In this document: positions 60,567-64,000 of the stretch, in pieces | Layout of the letters: each line of letters starts with the position of its first letter | Numbering within the stretch: position 1 is the first letter of the stretch | Assembly (NCBI RefSeq): GCF_011927695.1 | Contig: NZ_JAATJE010000001.1 | Span: 1,054,001 to 1,118,000, forward strand | From: Sphingomonas jejuensis | GTDB lineage: Bacteria > Pseudomonadota > Alphaproteobacteria > Sphingomonadales > Sphingomonadaceae | Direction of reading: 5' to 3' | Length of the DNA: 64,000 nucleotides | The notes under the pieces: generated by a model | Databases searched by the model: none | Told to the model about the DNA's origin: nothing | The model's input: the letters and a program-made list of their open reading frames with translations, nothing else | Position numbers and translations under genes: made by a program

Positions 60567-62201
60567 TTACATGTTCGGGTAATTGGGACCTCCGCCGCCC
60601 TCGGGCACCACCCAGTTGATGTTCTGGGTTGGGTCCTTGATGTCGCAGGTCTTGCAGTGGACGCAGTTCTGCGCGTTGATCACGAACTTCGGATCGCCGG
60701 TCTCCTGGCCCACCACCTCGTACACGCCGGCCGGGCAGTAACGCTGCGCCGGCTCGTCATAGAGCGGAAGATTGTGCCGGATGGGCACATCCGGATCCTT
60801 GAGCGTGAGGTGGATCGGCTGATCCTCCTCATGATTGGTGTTGGACAGGAACACGGACGACAGCTTGTCGAAGCTGAGCTTCCCGTCGGGCTTCGGATAG
60901 TCGATCTTCGGCTGCTGATCGGCGCGCCACAATTTCGTGTGGTCGGGCTTGTGCTTCAGCGTGAAGGGCAGCCCGATCTTCAGCTGGCGCATCCACATGT
61001 CGGCGCCCGCAAACAGCGTGCCGGCGGTGTCGCCGAACTTCGCCACGAACGGCTCCACATTGCGGACCTTCTTGAGCTCGGTGGCGATCCAGCTCTTGTT
61101 CAAGGCGGCAGGATAGGCGCTGAGCTCATCCGCCTGCCGGTCGGCGCCGATCGCCTCGAACGCGGCTTCGGCGGCGAGCATGCCCGACTTGATGGCGGTG
61201 TGGGTGCCCTTGATGCGCGGCACGTTCACGAAGCCGGCGGAGCAGCCGATCAGCGCGCCGCCCGGGAAGACGAGCTTTGGCACCGACTGCCATCCGCCCT
61301 CATTGATCGCGCGCGCGCCATAGGAGACGCGGGTGCCGCCCTCCAGAAGCGCGGCGATTTCCGGATGGTGCTTCCAGCGCTGGAACTCGCCAAACGGCGA
61401 CAGATGCGGGTTCTTGTACGACAGCGCGACCACGAAGCCGAGCGCGACCTGGTTGTCGGCCTGATGGTAGATGAAGCCGCCGCCCCAGGCATCGTCAAGC
61501 GGCCAGCCCTGCGTGTGGACGACCTTGCCGGGGACATGCTTGGCGGGATCGATGTCCCACAGCTCCTTCATGCCGAGGCCGTAGACCTGCGGCTGGCAAT
61601 CCCGTTCGAGATCGAACAGGCGCTTCAGCTCCTTGGTCAGGTGGCCGCGCACGCCTTCCGCAAAGAAGGTGTATTTCGCGTGGAGCTCAAGCCCGGGCTG
61701 ATAATCCGGCTTGTGCGTTCCATCGCGCGCGACGCCCATGTCGCCGGTCGCGACGCCCTTAACCGAGCCATCGTCGTTGAACAGGATCTCCGCCGCGGCG
61801 AAGCCGGGGAAGATCTCGACACCCAGCGCTTCTGCCTGTTCGGCGAGCCAGCGGCAGGTGTTGGCAAGGCTCCCCGTATAGGTGCCCTTGTTGTTCATGA
61901 AGGGCGGCATCAGCGCGTGCGGAAACTCCGACTTGCCGGCCTGGGTGAGCACCCAGTGGTGGTTCTCCGTCACCGGCGTGCGGGCGAGCGGGCAGCTGTC
62001 GCGCCAGTCGGGCAGCAGCTCATCAAGTCCGATCGGGTCGATCACCGCGCCCGACAGGATGTGGGCACCGACCTCCGACCCCTTTTCCAGAACGCACACG
62101 GAGACATCGCCGAGCTGTTTGAGCCGGATCGCGGCCGACAGCCCTGCCGGGCCGGCCCCCACGATCACGACATCATAGGGCATTGATTCCCGATCGCTCA
62201 T
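60567..62201 (-). CDS. Electron transfer flavoprotein-ubiquinone oxidoreductase
   Basis: ETF-QO passes electrons from acyl-CoA dehydrogenases, via ETF, to ubiquinone at the inner membrane. The 544-residue protein has the FAD site YDVVIVGAGPAGLSAAIRLK, GAHILSGAVIDPIGLDELLP, FAEGVRGHLTKELKRLFDLE, and GCSAGFVNVPRIKGTH. The iron-sulfur ligands are in YCPAGVYEVV and INAQNCVHCKTCDIKDPTQN. This fits with the acyl-CoA dehydrogenase at 22-24 kb. GGAGAGGAG lies about 11 bases before the ATG at 62201. Confidence 0.95.
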   Translation of the reverse strand: MSDRESMPYDVVIVGAGPAGLSAAIRLKQLGDVSVCVLEKGSEVGAHILSGAVIDPIGLDELLPDWRDSCPLARTPVTENHHWVLTQAGKSEFPHALMPPFMNNKGTYTGSLANTCRWLAEQAEALGVEIFPGFAAAEILFNDDGSVKGVATGDMGVARDGTHKPDYQPGLELHAKYTFFAEGVRGHLTKELKRLFDLERDCQPQVYGLGMKELWDIDPAKHVPGKVVHTQGWPLDDAWGGGFIYHQADNQVALGFVVALSYKNPHLSPFGEFQRWKHHPEIAALLEGGTRVSYGARAINEGGWQSVPKLVFPGGALIGCSAGFVNVPRIKGTHTAIKSGMLAAEAAFEAIGADRQADELSAYPAALNKSWIATELKKVRNVEPFVAKFGDTAGTLFAGADMWMRQLKIGLPFTLKHKPDHTKLWRADQQPKIDYPKPDGKLSFDKLSSVFLSNTNHEEDQPIHLTLKDPDVPIRHNLPLYDEPAQRYCPAGVYEVVGQETGDPKFVINAQNCVHCKTCDIKDPTQNINWVVPEGGGGPNYPNM

Positions 62202-62314
62202 GGCGATGAACGCTCCTCTCCGGCGGCACGGATCGGCCCGTGCGCGCAACCACTTGTCACGATCGGCGTGCCCCCGGATTGACCGGTCCGTCAAGCATGG
62301 ACTCTAAGGATCGC

Positions 62315-63031
62315 ATGGACGCGGGGGGACGGATCGACACGGACGCGGCGCTGAGCTTGCTCGGCTGGTGGGACGAAGCGGGCGTCGGCGCGCCGGTGTC
62401 CGAGGTGCCGCGTGACTGGCTGGCGCGCAAGGCGCCGCCGTCCGCACCTGCAGCGACAGCGGCTCCGGCGGCATCGCTGGCCGGCCTGCCTGACACCTTG
62501 CAAGACTTTGTTGAGTGGCGGCTCCGCGGTGACGACCTGCCCGACGCAGGCTGGGGATCGCCGCGTATCCGAGGCGGCAGCGAGCCTGCCGCCTTGATGG
62601 TGCTGGTGGACATGCCGGAGCCGGACGACGGCGAGCAGTTGATGGCGGGCGATGTCGGGCGGCTGTTCGACAGGATGCTGGCGGCGATCGGTCACAGTCG
62701 GGAGACCATCTGTCTGGCCGCCATCGCATGGGCGCGTCCGCCCGGCGGCGCGATCCCGCCGGCAGCGGCGGAGCGGCTCGCCGCGCTGGCACGCCACCAT
62801 GTGGCCTTGGTGGCGCCGAAACGGCTGCTGCTGATGGGTCAGGCGACGAGCCGTGCGCTTCTCACGACGGAACTCAGCCAGGCGCGCGGATCGGAGGTTC
62901 CGGTTAACGTCGGTTCGGGACAATGCGAAGCGATCGTCACCTATCATCCGCGCATGCTGATGAAGACACCGGCGGCCAAGCCGGGCGCATGGCGCGACCT
63001 GCTGGCGCTGAAGAGGGGATTGGAAGCATGA
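62315..63031 (+). CDS. Uracil-DNA glycosylase-superfamily protein, probably degenerate
   Basis: The 238-residue protein reads like a family 4/5 uracil-DNA glycosylase in its later half: DVGRLFDRMLAAIGHSRETI, CLAAIAWARPPGGAIPPAAA, VALVAPKRLLLMGQATSRAL, and TYHPRMLMKTPAAKPGAWRD. It lacks the GEAPG active-site motif (here DMPEPDDGEQ) and has only two Cys, not the four that bind the cluster in family 4. It may therefore be a non-catalytic or altered-substrate relative. The ATG at 62315 follows AAGGA; an ATG at 62297 lacks a ribosome site. It overlaps the next gene. Confidence 0.8.
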   Translation: MDAGGRIDTDAALSLLGWWDEAGVGAPVSEVPRDWLARKAPPSAPAATAAPAASLAGLPDTLQDFVEWRLRGDDLPDAGWGSPRIRGGSEPAALMVLVDMPEPDDGEQLMAGDVGRLFDRMLAAIGHSRETICLAAIAWARPPGGAIPPAAAERLAALARHHVALVAPKRLLLMGQATSRALLTTELSQARGSEVPVNVGSGQCEAIVTYHPRMLMKTPAAKPGAWRDLLALKRGLEA

Positions 63032-64000
63032 AGCGCATCTGGCTGATGGCCGCGGCTGCCGCCACTGCACCGACGGCCCTGCATGCGGACGAGGGCACCG
63101 CAGCCGCCGCCACCGCCGCGAGCAGCGTTCCGGCCCGGGTGATCGCCCGCGCGGCCGACCGGCTGCCGGCATTGCTGACCCCGGCCGAGCGCGAGCGTTA
63201 CAGCGCCGCCTATCGCGCCATCGACGAACAGCGCTGGGCAGAGGCGCAGGCGCTGCTCGACGGTGCGCCGGGCGGCCTGCTGACGCTGGCGGCGAAAGCG
63301 GAGCTCTACACGGCGGCCGGGTCGCCGCGGGTCGAGCTGCCGCAGCTGATGGAGGTGCTGAGCGGCGCGCCGCAGTTGCCGCAGGCGCAGCAGCTGGCGC
63401 GGCTGGCGGCGAGCCGGGGCGGCACCGCCATGCCGGCGCTGCCCGGCGAGCACAGGCTCACCTGGCTGGGCAGCGCGCCGATCCGCGCGCGTGCGACCCC
63501 GCAGCGGCTGGACGCGGCCGGCACCGCGTTGATGACGGCCATCAACCCCCTGATCGTCGACAACCGGCCGGCCGACGCGGAGGCGCTGGTCACCGCCGCG
63601 ACCGGGACCGTCACGCCCGAGGCGATGACGGAGGCGCGCCAGCGGGTCGCCTGGTCCTACTACATCACCGGCGACGACCTGAACGCCCGGCGGGTGGCAA
63701 GCGGCGCGGTGAGCGGCATCGGCCGTGGCGAGTGGGCGGTGCAGGCCGACTGGGTGCTCGGCCTGGCGGCGTGGCGGCAGAACGATTGGACGGCGGCGGC
63801 GAACGCCTTCACCGCCGTATCGCGCGCCGGCGAGGATGCCGAGATGCGCGCAGCCGGCCATTACTGGGCGGCGCGGGCCGACATGGCGGGCGGCCGCCCG
63901 CAGCAGGTGGAACCGCGCCTGCGCGTTGCGGCGCAGAGCCCGGAGACCTTCTACGGCCTGATCGCCGCGCAGGCGCTCGGCATGACGCAGCTGGCGGTGG
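63027..64000 (+). CDS. Soluble lytic transglycosylase, N-terminal part (runs off the window)
   Basis: The open frame continues past base 64000. The visible 324 residues start with a signal peptide (MKRIWLMAAAAATAPTALHA). They form the helical superhelix domain of Slt-type lytic transglycosylases: TEARQRVAWSYYITGDDLNA, VQADWVLGLAAWRQNDWTAA, MRAAGHYWAARADMAGGRPQ, and SPETFYGLIAAQALGM, a typical SLT pre-catalytic segment. The catalytic domain is beyond the window. The ATG overlaps the preceding stop by three bases. Confidence 0.85.

Noticed and set aside
1-64000. tRNA, rRNA, CRISPR array or transposase
   Set aside because: I looked through the intergenic stretches and saw no cloverleaf, repeat-spacer array, rRNA segment or transposase motif. 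A covariance search was not possible.

Overview
The window looks like chromosomal DNA of a sphingomonad (Alphaproteobacteria, Sphingomonadales), probably Sphingomonas in the strict sense. The signs are high G+C coding DNA, the gene order pyrF-trpFBA-accD-folC, two secreted proteins with PEPxxWA-CTERM sorting tails, alphaproteobacterial EcfG-type stress promoters, and an ornithine decarboxylase plus deoxyhypusine-synthase-like pair that fits the sym-homospermidine typical of that genus. Almost all of it is core metabolism and information processing, tightly packed with many 4-base ATGA/GTGA overlaps. I found no tRNA, rRNA, CRISPR array, transposase or integrase.

Layout. 1-5.3 kb: pyrF (3' part), trpF, trpB, trpA, accD, folC. 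5.4-9.9 kb: a sphingomonad protein of unknown function behind a Fur-like box, an AmpG-type transporter, a receiver protein, an RluB-like pseudouridine synthase, a PilZ protein and rsmD. 9.9-12.1 kb: two divergent PEP-CTERM secreted proteins. 12.2-14.5 kb: a UvrD-type helicase. 14.5-16.1 kb: a low-G+C island holding one P-loop ATPase with a C-terminal zinc ribbon, abutting the helicase stop codon. 16.2-22 kb: small proteins, a DUF5872-like protein, an alpha/beta hydrolase, an MFS transporter, cysK and a SleB-type hydrolase. 22-31.5 kb: a MerR/acyl-CoA dehydrogenase operon, hisI, purF, an SDR, a cyclopropane-lipid synthase, photolyase and an HDAC-fold deacetylase. 31.5-38.2 kb: rppH, a DUF481 outer-membrane protein, an M20 hydrolase-astA-astB arginine operon and a NupC transporter. 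38.3-42.5 kb: an XRE regulator, a TraB/GumN protein, a DsbA-like protein, galE and mtgA. 42.5-49.8 kb: a stress-promoter membrane protein, ybaB, dnaX, the SRP RNA gene, ferredoxin and two tandem cysteine desulfurases. 49.9-54.1 kb: a threonine dehydratase, then a structured speF-like leader, ornithine decarboxylase and the DHS-like gene. 54.2-64 kb: an esterase, an RNA uracil methyltransferase, nnrDE, ispE, a TPR protein, ETF-ubiquinone oxidoreductase, a degenerate uracil-DNA-glycosylase-like protein and the start of a lytic transglycosylase.

The most interesting points are as follows. (1) The single-gene ATPase island appears to have replaced the last codons of the helicase gene. (2) Four small stress-type genes have EcfG-type promoters (one perfect, GGAAC-N16-CGTTT), and two of them share a SAP/Rho-N-like C-terminal motif. 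(3) The ODC leader can fold so that it hides its own Shine-Dalgarno site, and it lies upstream of a likely homospermidine pathway. (4) The MerR operator is an 18-bp palindrome lying exactly in the promoter spacer of an apparently leaderless gene. (5) An XRE gene has tandem direct repeats between its promoter and start. All coordinates were read by eye; no database search was run.
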